From: Bacteroidaceae bacterium
GTDB lineage: Bacteria > Bacteroidota > Bacteroidia > Bacteroidales > Bacteroidaceae
Length of the DNA: 60,141 bases
Reading direction: 5' to 3'
NCBI GenBank assembly: GCA_017470425.1
Contig: JAFUYT010000019.1
Coordinates: forward strand, 1 to 60,141
Shown: positions 42,898 through 51,909 of the stretch, piece after piece
Numbering within the stretch: the first letter of the stretch is position 1
How the letters are laid out: each line of letters begins with the position of its first letter
The notes under the pieces: generated by a model
The model's database searches: none
Told to the model about the DNA's origin: nothing
What the model saw: only the letters and a program-made list of their open reading frames with translations
Made by a program: the position numbers and the translations under genes

Positions 42898-42937
42898 AGA
42901 GAGGGGTTGCCCACGCGGCAACCCCTCTCTCTTTTTA
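42898..42937 (+). terminator. Terminator between the tRNA pair and the S41 peptidase gene
   Basis: A 14-bp perfect stem (42898-42911 with 42917-42930), loop CACGC, then CTTTTTA. The A-rich other side means it can also serve the minus-strand S41 gene whose stop codon overlaps its end. Confidence 0.9.
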
Positions 42938-43942
42938 TTGTAGCAGTGCGCGTGCCGCCTCGATGAGGGTGTCGGTGCCACGGGCACGGTCCTCATCAGT
43001 GAGACTGACAACCACATCGGGTTGGATGCCGAACTCAATCTGGTTCTTCTCCACATCAAACATCGGGCACGCCGAGAAGCGGACGCTCCAGCCGTTGGGC
43101 AACTCCGAAGAGAAAGGAAGCCCGCTGCCGCCACCCGTCTGGTCGCCCAGCACGGTGACCAGCGGACAACACTGCATATCGCGGACGAAAGTGTTCGTGG
43201 CACTGTAGCAGCGGCGGTTGGTGAGCACGACGGCCGCCTTCTGCCAACGCACACCTTCTGACGGCTCCAGATACTGTGCTTCGAGACTGGAGAAGTCGCG
43301 ATGCCCCTTGCCGGTCTTGTGCTGCATATAGCCCACGAGGCGACGCTCGTTGGTGAAGCGGCTGGCGAGGCGCTCAGCGAGGGTGAGGTCGCCGCCGCTG
43401 TTGTTACGCACGTCGAGGATCAGGCCGTTGCAGGTGCGTAGCGCATAGAAGACTTCATCAAGGTTTCCATCGCCGAAGCTGGAGGAGAAGCTGCCGCATA
43501 CGACATAGCCGATGTTGTCATCAAGAATGCGGTAGCGGATGCTGGAGGCAATCTTATAATCAGTGCCGAGATAGGCATCCTGCAAGTCCTGATAGAAGTT
43601 GGGAGCATAGTCCTCGTACCACGACCAGTTACGCCCAAGGTCGTGGGAAGCGTACAGGTTCACGTGGCCGTCGCGCAGCTCACCGAGCATCTCCGCCAGC
43701 ACCTCGAAGAGCTGTGCGGAGGTCATCGCGTCGCTGAGGCGAGCACGGTAGCGGCTGTGCACCTCGTTCCAGTCGAGGCCGATGGCATCGCGCTTGTAGT
43801 CGAGGAAGCAGTAGTGCTCATCGATGATGGTCCACAACGCTTCCAGATTCCCTTCAGGTGTGTCATCATACTGTTCCTCGCGCGTGCAGCCCATGAAGAG
43901 CAGCACGGATGCAAGCAGGATGTGGAATAGAGTGTGCTTCAT
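42935..43942 (-). CDS. S41-family peptidase, lipoprotein
   Basis: 335 residues. Lipobox LLFMGC near residue 19, so probably lipid-anchored. Helical N-terminal part (LEALWTIIDEHYCFLDYK), then the S41 domain: GLILDVRNNSGGDLTLAERLASRF and the probable serine in NRRCYSATNTFVRDM, with DQTGGGSGLP after it. S41 (tail-specific or tricorn-like) proteases usually cleave peptides or proteins in the envelope; no PDZ domain is evident between about 100 and 150, though RILDDNIGYVVCGSF precedes the core. ATGA overlap with the DUF3316-like gene upstream. Confidence 0.9.
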   Translation of the reverse strand: MKHTLFHILLASVLLFMGCTREEQYDDTPEGNLEALWTIIDEHYCFLDYKRDAIGLDWNEVHSRYRARLSDAMTSAQLFEVLAEMLGELRDGHVNLYASHDLGRNWSWYEDYAPNFYQDLQDAYLGTDYKIASSIRYRILDDNIGYVVCGSFSSSFGDGNLDEVFYALRTCNGLILDVRNNSGGDLTLAERLASRFTNERRLVGYMQHKTGKGHRDFSSLEAQYLEPSEGVRWQKAAVVLTNRRCYSATNTFVRDMQCCPLVTVLGDQTGGGSGLPFSSELPNGWSVRFSACPMFDVEKNQIEFGIQPDVVVSLTDEDRARGTDTLIEAARALLQ

Positions 43943-44925
43943 CGTCTGGGAGAAATATATTGGAGGTGACGCACCCAGCCTATCAGGAAGGCGTGGGAGT
44001 AGCTGTGGTACTTAAGAGAATTGACATGGCTCTGTCGGATGTCGGCCAGATATCCCACACGCAAGGTGTTGCGACGGAAGGGGAAGTCCAGCGTCAGCAG
44101 GTGACGGCTGCTGAAGGCGTTAAAGGGATGCGTGAAGCAGACATTGTGGTCGGGATGCCCTTCGGAGAAGATCTCGTAGTAGCTCTGCCCGTAGTTGGGA
44201 CTGAACCGAATGCCCATGAAAGGGACATCGAGCTGATAGCGCGCCGTGAGGGGCTGGCGCCAGAGGCGGAAGTGGCAGAGGACGGCCGCCGAGGCATAAA
44301 GCTGCACGGAGGCCAGCGCCTCAGCAGGGTTGTTGCTGTTGCGCGTGTTATAGAGGAAACCCACATTGGCACCCAAGCGGGGACCGAGGAGGATGCGTAA
44401 GCGCGGCTGCGCCCCGCTCGCTGCCGAAGAGGCCGAGCGCCCCGTCAAGGCAGAAGACTCTGTCTGGCCAGGAACACTGCCGAAGCGCCAGTTGTAGTGC
44501 CAGGCGATGTCGTAGCTGATGTCGCCGCCGAGGTTACGGCCCTTCGATGCGCGGTTCTTGGTGTAGGCGAAATTGCCCTGCCAGATGCTCTGGAAGGAGA
44601 TGCGGCCGTCGGCAAGGCGCGTGGCACGCAGCGTCTCATATAGGAAGTTCAGCTGGGGACCGCTGTAGTTAAGGGGTGAGAGATAGGTGTCAAACTGATG
44701 AACGACGCCAGCGCCGACGTGGGTGGCGTGCGTGGTGGTGCGGTAGGGGACGACTTTCTGGGCTGCGGCAGGTACTTCCTGAGTGGCGGCAGGGGCTTCC
44801 TGAGTGGCGGCAGGGGCTTCCTGTGCTGCGGCAGAGCCGCAGCCTACGGCAAAAAGGAAAGCGAGGAGGCTGAGGAGCCTGCAAGGGGGGAGGCAGGGGA
44901 GCCAGCAAGGGAGGAGGCACTTCAT
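43939..44925 (-). CDS. DUF3316-like exported protein
   Basis: 328 residues. Signal peptide (LLSLLAFLFAVGCGSAAAQ), then an Ala/Pro/Glu/Gln linker of about 25 residues built from a 21-bp repeat, then a beta-rich domain (THVGAGVVHQFDTYLSPLNYSGPQL, DISYDIAWHYNWRFG). It fits the DUF3316 family, probably an outer-membrane beta-barrel or periplasmic protein of unknown function. It overlaps parC by 4 bp upstream and the S41 gene by 4 bp downstream, so the three are co-transcribed; why they are linked is unclear. Confidence 0.75.
   Translation of the reverse strand: MKCLLPCWLPCLPPCRLLSLLAFLFAVGCGSAAAQEAPAATQEAPAATQEVPAAAQKVVPYRTTTHATHVGAGVVHQFDTYLSPLNYSGPQLNFLYETLRATRLADGRISFQSIWQGNFAYTKNRASKGRNLGGDISYDIAWHYNWRFGSVPGQTESSALTGRSASSAASGAQPRLRILLGPRLGANVGFLYNTRNSNNPAEALASVQLYASAAVLCHFRLWRQPLTARYQLDVPFMGIRFSPNYGQSYYEIFSEGHPDHNVCFTHPFNAFSSRHLLTLDFPFRRNTLRVGYLADIRQSHVNSLKYHSYSHAFLIGWVRHLQYISPRR
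44757..44840. repeat. 21-bp tandem repeat encoding an Ala/Pro/Gln linker
   Basis: Four units with 21-bp period; the middle two (44778-44798, 44799-44819) are identical. They encode TQEAPAA-type heptapeptides after the signal peptide of the DUF3316-like protein. Confidence 0.85.
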
Positions 44926-47648
44926 TCGTCGAAAAGGTTGAACTGTCCGGTAAGGGGATCGATGTTTCCTTCGCGGGCGGGTTCAGGAGTGGGAGCAGCG
45001 AGCGGTTCCTGCACTTCGTCCGATGCTGTTTCTTCCGGAGCTTCCGCAGTTCCTGGGTGCTCCGGATCATCCGGAGAGTCGGGGGAATCCAGAGTTTCCG
45101 AAGACTCCTGCGTCTCGGGGAAACGGGTGGGCTCCAGCTCTTCAATGGTAGCGACGGCGAGGGTGGTGATGCGCTTCCCCTTGGCCTTGAAGCTCTTCTG
45201 CCCGATGAACTGTTCTGCGTCGATCTCCAGCGGCTCACGGAAGTCATCGGGAGCTCCGTAGGTGACGAGCAGACGCGGGAAGACGGTGTCGGTGAGCAGC
45301 AGAAGGCGCGAGGCTGCGTTCTCGCCGAGGAAGTTCTGGTGGCGGGAGGTGGCTTCGAGCGTGAAGCGCTTCAGATAGGGATAGCCCTGCTCGGCATCGA
45401 AGAGGGCCGCCGTCCACACCTTCTGGTCATCGTACTTCTCAATGCGCAGAATGTCTTGCTCGTAGTGGTTGTTGAGATCGAAGTTCGTTAGGTAGAACTC
45501 ACCGTTCTTAAGGATGACAAGAATGGAATCTTCGGAATGGAACTCGCCGAGGTACTGCCCGTGGTCGTCGTAGTTCAGACGCTTGACATCCCAGTCGAAC
45601 CACACCTTGCGTCCGCCGAGGGTGGAGCTGCCGTGGCTCTTCAGGCCGATGCGCTCCACGTCGAGCTTCGTCAGCAGGTTGCCCATCGAGGAACGTCCCT
45701 TGATCATGATCTGGCTGAAGTCCTTGTCGAAGAAGGCACGCTTCAGCTTGGGGTTGGGTTTCAGTGTCACCTTGATGACCTCGGCCTCACCGTTGGGGTT
45801 GGCGGTGAAGTAGGCCACGCGGCTGCCGGGCTTGCCCTGCGTGAGGTCATACTCACGGTCACGCGTGATGCTGGTGACATTGAAGCGCTTGATATAGTAG
45901 GCGCCGTCGCGGCCGTCGCGATAGACGGCGTTGTAGATGGTGCGTGTGTCGCCTTTCTTGAAGATGGCCACGTGGATGATCTGGCATTTGCGTTTCTCGG
46001 CCTTCGAGCGCTCTGTCTCGCCCACGAAGACCTTCTCGCCGATGCGGATGATCTTGTAGGTGCCATCCTTGTAGAAAATGATGACATCGTCAATGTCGGA
46101 GCAGTTGCAGACGAACTCGTCCTTCTTCAGCGAGGTGCCGATGAAGCCTTCCTCGCGGTTGATGTAGAGCTTCTGGTTGGCCTCCACGACCTTCGAGGCT
46201 TCGATGCTGTCGAAACTGCGGATCTCGGTGAGGCGCGGATGGTCCTTGCCGTACTTGTCCTGAATGAAGCGGAACCAGTTTGCCGTCACCTCGATCATGT
46301 TGGCCAGGTCGCGGTCGATCTCCGCAATCTCCTCCTTCATGCGGGCGATGGCCTCGTCGGCCTTGTCCTTGTTGAACTTGGCGATGCGCTGCATCTTGAT
46401 TTCCAGCAGACGCAGGATGTCGTCCTTCGTCACCTCGCGCACGAACTGCGGATAGAACGGCGTCAGACGCTCATCAATATAGATGCAGAGTTCATCGGTG
46501 CTGTTGGCATTCTCGAAGGGCTTGCCCTTATAGATACGCTCCTCAATGAAGATACGTTCGAGCGAGGCGAAGTGCAGCGCCTCCATCAGCTCGCCTCTCC
46601 GGATCAAGAGCTCCTTGCGCAGCAGTTCCTTCGTGTTATCCACTGACCGGCACAGCACTTCACTGACGGTGAGGAAGCAGGGCTTCCGTTCGTCGATGAC
46701 GCAGCAGTTGGGCGAGATCGACACCTCGCAGTCGGTGCAGGCGTAGAGCGCGTCGATGGTCTTGTCGGAACTCGCGCCCGGCATCAGATGGATGAGGATC
46801 TCCACGCCCGCAGCCGTCATGTCCTCCACCTTGCGCACCTTGATCTTGCCCTTCTCGGCCGCCTTCAGGATGCTGTCGATGAACTGGCTGGGCTTCTGCG
46901 GCGAGCCCGTCGTCTTGCCGAAAGGAATCTCCGTGATGGCCAGGGTCTTCGAGTCGCGCTTCTCAATCTTGGCACGCACGCGGACAGTACCGCCGCGCTG
47001 GCCGTCGTTGTACTTGCTGACATCGATGCTGCCACCCGTGGGGAAGTCGGGGTAGAGTTGGAAGGGCTCGTCGTGCAGGTAGGCGATGGCCGCCTCGCAG
47101 AGTTCGTTAAGGTTGTGCGGAAGGATCTTGGACGAGAGGCCCACGGCAATGCCTTCGGCGCCTTGCGCCAACAGCAACGGGAACTTCACGGGCAGCGTGA
47201 TGGGTTCCTTGTTGCGGCCGTCGTAGGAGAGCTTCCACTCTGTGGTCTTGGGGTTGAATACGACGTCCAAGGCAAACTTGGACAGGCGGGCCTCGATGTA
47301 ACGGCCGGCGGCCGCGTCGTCGCCCGTGAGGATATTGCCCCAGTTACCCTGACAGTCGATGAGCAGTTCCTTCTGTCCCAGTTGCACGAGGGCATCCTTG
47401 ATGCTGGCGTCGCCGTGGGGGTGGAACTGCATCGTATGTCCTACGATGTTCGCCACCTTATTATATCTGCCGTCATCCATCCGCTTCATCGAGTGCAGGA
47501 TGCGGCGCTGCACAGGTTTGAAGCCGTCGCCGATATGCGGCACGGCACGTTCGAGGATGACATACGATGCATAGTCCAGGAACCAGTCCTGGTACATTCG
47601 GTTCAGGTGGTGTGTGATGCCGTCCTGCATCACTATCTGATCGTCCAT
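44922..47648 (-). CDS. parC: DNA topoisomerase IV subunit A (gyrase A family)
   Basis: 908 residues. It unlinks daughter chromosomes together with ParE. Motifs: the quinolone-resistance region HPHGDASIKDALVQLGQ, the active-site tyrosine in AAAGRYIEARLSKF, and GGSIDVSKYNDGQRGG. The C-terminal beta-pinwheel is weakly conserved and lacks a clear GyrA box, which favours ParC over GyrA. The last 90 residues are acidic and proline-rich. The ATG at 47648 (MDDQIVMQDGITHHLNRMY) is chosen because the promoter lies just before it. First gene of a three-gene operon. Confidence 0.9.
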   Translation of the reverse strand: MDDQIVMQDGITHHLNRMYQDWFLDYASYVILERAVPHIGDGFKPVQRRILHSMKRMDDGRYNKVANIVGHTMQFHPHGDASIKDALVQLGQKELLIDCQGNWGNILTGDDAAAGRYIEARLSKFALDVVFNPKTTEWKLSYDGRNKEPITLPVKFPLLLAQGAEGIAVGLSSKILPHNLNELCEAAIAYLHDEPFQLYPDFPTGGSIDVSKYNDGQRGGTVRVRAKIEKRDSKTLAITEIPFGKTTGSPQKPSQFIDSILKAAEKGKIKVRKVEDMTAAGVEILIHLMPGASSDKTIDALYACTDCEVSISPNCCVIDERKPCFLTVSEVLCRSVDNTKELLRKELLIRRGELMEALHFASLERIFIEERIYKGKPFENANSTDELCIYIDERLTPFYPQFVREVTKDDILRLLEIKMQRIAKFNKDKADEAIARMKEEIAEIDRDLANMIEVTANWFRFIQDKYGKDHPRLTEIRSFDSIEASKVVEANQKLYINREEGFIGTSLKKDEFVCNCSDIDDVIIFYKDGTYKIIRIGEKVFVGETERSKAEKRKCQIIHVAIFKKGDTRTIYNAVYRDGRDGAYYIKRFNVTSITRDREYDLTQGKPGSRVAYFTANPNGEAEVIKVTLKPNPKLKRAFFDKDFSQIMIKGRSSMGNLLTKLDVERIGLKSHGSSTLGGRKVWFDWDVKRLNYDDHGQYLGEFHSEDSILVILKNGEFYLTNFDLNNHYEQDILRIEKYDDQKVWTAALFDAEQGYPYLKRFTLEATSRHQNFLGENAASRLLLLTDTVFPRLLVTYGAPDDFREPLEIDAEQFIGQKSFKAKGKRITTLAVATIEELEPTRFPETQESSETLDSPDSPDDPEHPGTAEAPEETASDEVQEPLAAPTPEPAREGNIDPLTGQFNLFDE

Positions 47649-47678
47649 AAACAGGGGCTTATAAGGTAATTCTGCCTG

Positions 47679-47686
47679 CAAAGATA
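47679..47686 (-). promoter_or_regulatory. parC -7 promoter box
   Basis: TATCTTTG on the minus strand, 30 bases before the parC start codon. Confidence 0.65.
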
Positions 47687-47735
47687 ATGAAGAAAAACGA
47701 AAAGGAGGCACAAAAACGCAAAAAAGTTGCGCCGA

Positions 47736-47822
47736 GCCCTTCCTAACGCCCTCTCAACGCCCCTCGCGCCGCCCTACAAAGCCCTTCAACACCGCACAAT
47801 GCCCTTCAACGCCCTCTTCGAC
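47736..47822. repeat. Degenerate ~11-bp array at the rlpA 3' end
   Basis: About seven units of the type GCCCTTCAAC (10-12 bases each; two 10-base copies are exact, at 47781-47790 and 47801-47810). The rlpA stop codon (47806-47808) lies in one of them. Confidence 0.6.
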
Positions 47823-48390
47823 GCTCCTTCTGTTTCTCTTTCGTTTGCTTTTTCGTCTGAGCCTGTTCTCTCACCTGCTTGGCGCGATGCAGGAGCGTCG
47901 TGTCCTGCTGGAGAACCACGCGCAGAGAATCATCCTGCCAGTAGGGCTTCAGGGCGTCCTCGTCCGTGCTGAAACCGAGGCTCAACTCCGGGCGTTCATG
48001 CGACGGCTCATATAAATATGGTACGCGTGCGGGAATGAAGGGCGTGATCTCCACCTGCCGGTAGCCATATTGGATGATGTCGAGTGCACGGGCGGCAGCT
48101 CGCGAGAGGTCGATGACGAACTTACGTGTGTAAGGACCGCGGTCGGTGACCTGCACGTTGACCTCCTTGCCGTTGGTCAGGTTACGGACATGCAGCCACG
48201 TGCCCAGCGGGTATCGCAGATGGGCGCAGGTCATGCTGTCGCGATGGTATGGCTTGCCGTTGCTCATCAACCGCCCATGCAGCCGGTCGGAGTAGAAGGA
48301 AGCGTTGCCGCGCTGCCGCGTAGCAGGTTGTGCGAGCCCTCTTGAAGGGGCACACAAAATGAGGAGAAAAACAACTAAAAAATGTCTCAC
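47806..48390 (-). CDS. rlpA: RlpA-family septal-ring lytic transglycosylase-like lipoprotein or exported protein
   Basis: 194 residues from GTG 48390, which gives a clean signal peptide (RHFLVVFLLILCAPSRGLAQ). The frame opens at TTG 48447, but a probable -7-like TATCTTGC lies inside that extension. The double-psi beta-barrel domain is clear: GNASFYSDRLHGRLMSNGKPYH, TCAHLRYPLGTWLHVRN, VTDRGPYTRKFVIDLSRAAARALD. RlpA cleaves peptidoglycan strands lacking stem peptides in some bacteria; activity here is not proven. No SPOR domain; the tail is charged (KKQTKEKQKERRRGR). Its stop codon lies in a short repeat array. Confidence 0.85.
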   Translation of the reverse strand: MRHFLVVFLLILCAPSRGLAQPATRQRGNASFYSDRLHGRLMSNGKPYHRDSMTCAHLRYPLGTWLHVRNLTNGKEVNVQVTDRGPYTRKFVIDLSRAAARALDIIQYGYRQVEITPFIPARVPYLYEPSHERPELSLGFSTDEDALKPYWQDDSLRVVLQQDTTLLHRAKQVREQAQTKKQTKEKQKERRRGR

Positions 48391-48489
48391 GAAACAGGTT
48401 TTCCTTGATTTCAGGGCGCAAGATAGGTATTTTGAGCCAACTGACAAACATTTTTCGGTATTTTGTTGCTTTTATTCCTTATTTTTGCG

Positions 48490-48497
48490 TAACTTTG
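48490..48497 (+). promoter_or_regulatory. Polysaccharide export operon -7 promoter box
   Basis: TAACTTTG, 45 bases before the start codon of the Wza-like gene; TTTG at 48462-48465 is a possible -33 element (24-base gap, slightly long). Confidence 0.6.
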
Positions 48498-48542
48498 CCG
48501 CCCCGAATGGTATGATAATACAAATAGACAAGACATAACATC

Positions 48543-49385
48543 ATGAAGAAAATCACGACTTTTGCGCTGTTGCTGCTTATGGCATCAATGACGTTTACAG
48601 GTTGTATCTCCGACAAGCACATCATCTATCTGCAAGGTGCCGACACGGTCTATGCCGTGCCGCAGGCGATTGCGCAGGCTTTCGAGCTGAAGATTCAGTC
48701 CGATGACCAGCTGGCCATCTCTGTGTCCTCAAAAGATCCAGAGCTGATCGCTCCCTTCAACAACAACACCCTCATCGGTAGCGGTGGCGGCGAGCGAACC
48801 GGCACCTATTCCAGCCAGTCCAACACCACCTCCGGCGTCACCTACTTCACGGTCGATAAGAATGGCGAGATTGCTTTCCCCATCTTCGGACAACTGAAGG
48901 TGGCCGGTAAGACCACCCGCGAGGTGAGCCTGATGATTCAGGATATGTTGCGCAACGGTACGAACGAACACGAGGCCAGCATCAAGGACGCCATCGTGAA
49001 CACGAAGATCATGAGCTTCAAGGTCACCATCCTGGGCGACGTGAAGAACCCCGGTGTGCAGACGTTCACGGGTGAGCGCCTGACGCTGCTCGAGGCCATC
49101 GGCCGTGCCGGCGACCTGAACAGCTCCGGTAAGCGTGCCCCGGTGCTCATCATCCGCGAGGAGAACGGGCAGCGCACCACCTACGAAGTGGATCTGCGCG
49201 ACCAGGCCAGCGTCTTCAACTCGCCGGCGTACTACCTCCAGCAGAACGATGTGGTATATGTCTCCCCCAACAAATCCGTGCGCGTGAAGGGCAGCACCGC
49301 CTACACCCTCCTCGGCGTAGGCTCCACGCTCCTGGGCATGGTCATCAGCCTCACGACGCTGGTCATCACGCTGACACGCCTTTAA
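48543..49385 (+). CDS. Polysaccharide export lipoprotein (Wza/BexD-like)
   Basis: 280 residues. Lipobox MTFTGCIS near residue 21, so an outer-membrane lipoprotein. The Poly_export domain starts at DKHIIYLQGADTVY and continues with LKIQSDDQLAISVSSKDPELIAPFN; two SLBB-like parts follow (FKVTILGDVKNPGVQTF, then LTLLEAIGRAGDL). The C-terminus has a hydrophobic helix (LLGVGSTLLGMVISLTTLVITL), longer than in E. coli Wza. It forms the outer-membrane channel for capsule or exopolysaccharide and works with the tyrosine kinase encoded 30 bp downstream. Confidence 0.92.
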   Translation: MKKITTFALLLLMASMTFTGCISDKHIIYLQGADTVYAVPQAIAQAFELKIQSDDQLAISVSSKDPELIAPFNNNTLIGSGGGERTGTYSSQSNTTSGVTYFTVDKNGEIAFPIFGQLKVAGKTTREVSLMIQDMLRNGTNEHEASIKDAIVNTKIMSFKVTILGDVKNPGVQTFTGERLTLLEAIGRAGDLNSSGKRAPVLIIREENGQRTTYEVDLRDQASVFNSPAYYLQQNDVVYVSPNKSVRVKGSTAYTLLGVGSTLLGMVISLTTLVITLTRL

Positions 49386-49415
49386 TCCCCCTCACACTGA
49401 AGATCAAGAAGAAAT

Positions 49416-51842
49416 ATGGATACAACGATTCAGACAGAACAACAGCAGGAGAGCGAGGACATGCTGTCCCTGCGTGATATCATTGATATCTTTGTCTATA
49501 ACTGGAAGTGGTTCGTCGCCTCCGTGATCGTATGCCTGGCTTTAGGGCGCCTCTACCTGGCCACGAAGCCCTACATCTACCAGCGCCAAGCCGTGATGCT
49601 GGTGAAGGACGACAACAACATGGGCGCCCGCCGCAGCGGCGGCACCGATGCCCTCATGCAGCTCAACGGCGTCATGATGGGTACGAGCGTCGAGAACGAG
49701 GTGTATATCCTGCAGAGCCACCTGCTGATGAAGGAAGTGGCGCGCAACCTGAAGCTCGACATCAACTACAGCTACAAGCACCATCTGAAGACCCACAACC
49801 TCTACGATGCGAAACCCTTCGTGGCGGAATTTGATTCGCTGGAGACCAGCATCCCCTTCTCGTTCCGCGTGGAGATACAAGGTCAGAAGGCGCGCATCTA
49901 CGACGTGCGCCACGGTGCCGTCAAGGAAGACATCGACTTTGACAAGGTCGTCGCATTCGGCGAGCCGGTGGAAGTGCCCTACTGCGGTAAGGTCACGCTG
50001 CTGGCCAACGAGAACCTGCTCGAGCAGTTCGACGGCGAGGAAATCACCCTGACACGCCTGACCATCGAAGGAGCAGCCAATGCCTACGGCGGTGCCCTCT
50101 CGGCAGAGCCCATGAGCAAGATGAGCACGCTTGTCAGAATCCTCTATGCCGACACAAACGTGCGCCGCGCCGAGGACATCCTCAACGCCGTCCTCGAAGC
50201 CTACAAGAGCAGCATCATCCAGGACAAGAACATCATTGCCGAGAGCACTGCCAACTTCATCAACGAGCGCATCGAGCTCATCAGCAAGGATCTCAACGAT
50301 GTGGAGAGCCAGATGGCGCAGTTCAAGCAGAACAACAACCTCATCGACGTGCAGGGCGATGCCAACATCTTCCTCCAGCAGAGCAATCAGGCGCTGCAGC
50401 GCAGCATCCAGCTGGAGTCGCAGATCGGCGTCGTGCAGTACCTGCTCGAAGAGCTGCGTGACAAGGCCAAGGGCAACGACCTCATCCCCACCCTCGGCGG
50501 ACTCACCGATGCTGCCATCCAACAGCAGATTCAGGCGTACAACACGCTGATGCTGGAGCGCAACCGCCTGGCCGACAACACCAGCGAGTCGAGCCCCAAG
50601 TTCGCACAGGTGAACCAGAATCTGCACCAGATGCGGAACACCATCATCGCCTCCACCGAGGCGTACCTGGCCTCGCTGCGTGTACAGCTGAGGCGCGCCA
50701 ACCAGGAAGAGAAGCGCATCAACAGCCGCATCAGCTCCGTGCCCGTCAAGGAGAAGCAGGCGATGGACATCGCACGCCAGCAGAGCATCAAGGAGACGCT
50801 CTACACCTACCTCCTCAACAAGCGCGAGGAGACGGCGCTGCAGCTCGCCATCACCGAGGCGAACATCCGCATCGTGGAACAGCCCTTCGGCTCCAACGCC
50901 CCCATCTCACCGAAGAGCAAGATGATTCTCCTGATTGCCTTGGTCATCGGTGTCGCACTGCCCTTCGCCTACTTCTACATCCGCAACCTCTTGAACATGA
51001 GCATCCGCGGACGTAAGGATGTCGAGGCACTCACCACCATCCCTGTGCTGGGCGAGATTCCCCACCGCAAGGAGGGCATCAGTGATGCCGAGATCCTCGT
51101 GGGCGACCAGAAGTCCGACAGCATCAACGAGGCATTCCGTATGTTGCGCTTCAGCCTGAACTTCATCCAGAAGGACGCGCGCGTCATCATGTTCACCTCC
51201 ACGGCACCAGGCGAGGGAAAGACGTTTATCTCCCGTAACTTCGCCGTCACGCTGGGTATGACCGGCAAGAAGGTCATCCTCGTCGATACCGACATCCGCA
51301 AGCGCACGCAGAGCAAGCTCTCCGGCACGACGCACCGCGAGGGTCTCACCTCGTACCTCAGCGGCAACACCGACAATGTGAAGAGCCTCGTCTTCCAGGA
51401 GTGCCCCGAGTACAATGTCGATATGCTACCCGCCGGCATCACGCCTCCGAACCCCTCTGAGCTACTCATGAGCGATCGTCTGGAACTCCTCATGGAGAAG
51501 CTGAAGGAGATGTATGACTATGTCGTCATCGACAACGTGCCCGCCCAGGTGGTTGCCGATGCTGGTATCGTCAACCGCGTGGCCGACGTGACGCTCTACG
51601 TCATCCGTCAGGGCCGCATCGACCGTCGCTATCTGCCCGAACTCGAACGCCTCCACAAGGAGAACAAGTTCAACCGCCTCTGCGTCATCATCAACGACTC
51701 CAAGCTGGAGCAGAAGCGCTATGGCTACGGATACGGACGCTACGGGTATGGCTACGGCTACGGCTACGGTTACGGATATGGCTATGGCTACGGCTACGGA
51801 TATACCGACAGCGAGGCCGACAAGAAGCGCAAGAAGAAATAA
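49416..51842 (+). CDS. Wzc-like polysaccharide co-polymerase and tyrosine autokinase
   Basis: 808 residues. Two membrane helices (near residues 30-50 and 508-528) flank a periplasmic coiled-coil domain; the cytoplasmic kinase has Walker A TAPGEGKTFISRNFA, Walker A' VILVDTDIRKRTQ and Walker B YDYVVIDNVPA. It controls polysaccharide chain length through autophosphorylation of its tail. That tail holds 14 tyrosines alternating with glycine (about 51719-51800) and then KKRKKK, far more regular than the usual tyrosine cluster. The hexamer-like coding (TAC/TAT then GGN) is repeat-prone in steps of two codons. A perfect 21-bp terminator follows. Confidence 0.93.
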   Translation: MDTTIQTEQQQESEDMLSLRDIIDIFVYNWKWFVASVIVCLALGRLYLATKPYIYQRQAVMLVKDDNNMGARRSGGTDALMQLNGVMMGTSVENEVYILQSHLLMKEVARNLKLDINYSYKHHLKTHNLYDAKPFVAEFDSLETSIPFSFRVEIQGQKARIYDVRHGAVKEDIDFDKVVAFGEPVEVPYCGKVTLLANENLLEQFDGEEITLTRLTIEGAANAYGGALSAEPMSKMSTLVRILYADTNVRRAEDILNAVLEAYKSSIIQDKNIIAESTANFINERIELISKDLNDVESQMAQFKQNNNLIDVQGDANIFLQQSNQALQRSIQLESQIGVVQYLLEELRDKAKGNDLIPTLGGLTDAAIQQQIQAYNTLMLERNRLADNTSESSPKFAQVNQNLHQMRNTIIASTEAYLASLRVQLRRANQEEKRINSRISSVPVKEKQAMDIARQQSIKETLYTYLLNKREETALQLAITEANIRIVEQPFGSNAPISPKSKMILLIALVIGVALPFAYFYIRNLLNMSIRGRKDVEALTTIPVLGEIPHRKEGISDAEILVGDQKSDSINEAFRMLRFSLNFIQKDARVIMFTSTAPGEGKTFISRNFAVTLGMTGKKVILVDTDIRKRTQSKLSGTTHREGLTSYLSGNTDNVKSLVFQECPEYNVDMLPAGITPPNPSELLMSDRLELLMEKLKEMYDYVVIDNVPAQVVADAGIVNRVADVTLYVIRQGRIDRRYLPELERLHKENKFNRLCVIINDSKLEQKRYGYGYGRYGYGYGYGYGYGYGYGYGYGYTDSEADKKRKKK

Positions 51843-51849
51843 CGCATAG

Positions 51850-51894
51850 CACAAAGAAGAGGGGGTGCCCGATGGGCACCCCCTCTTCTTTGTG
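51850..51894. terminator. Bidirectional terminator between the Wzc-like gene and pckA
   Basis: A 21-bp perfect stem (51850-51870 with 51874-51894) with loop GAT. It is A-rich on one side and T-rich on the other, so it can stop transcription from both strands; the two genes converge here. Confidence 0.92.
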
Positions 51895-51909
51895 TGTAAC
51901 CTCTGCTCT

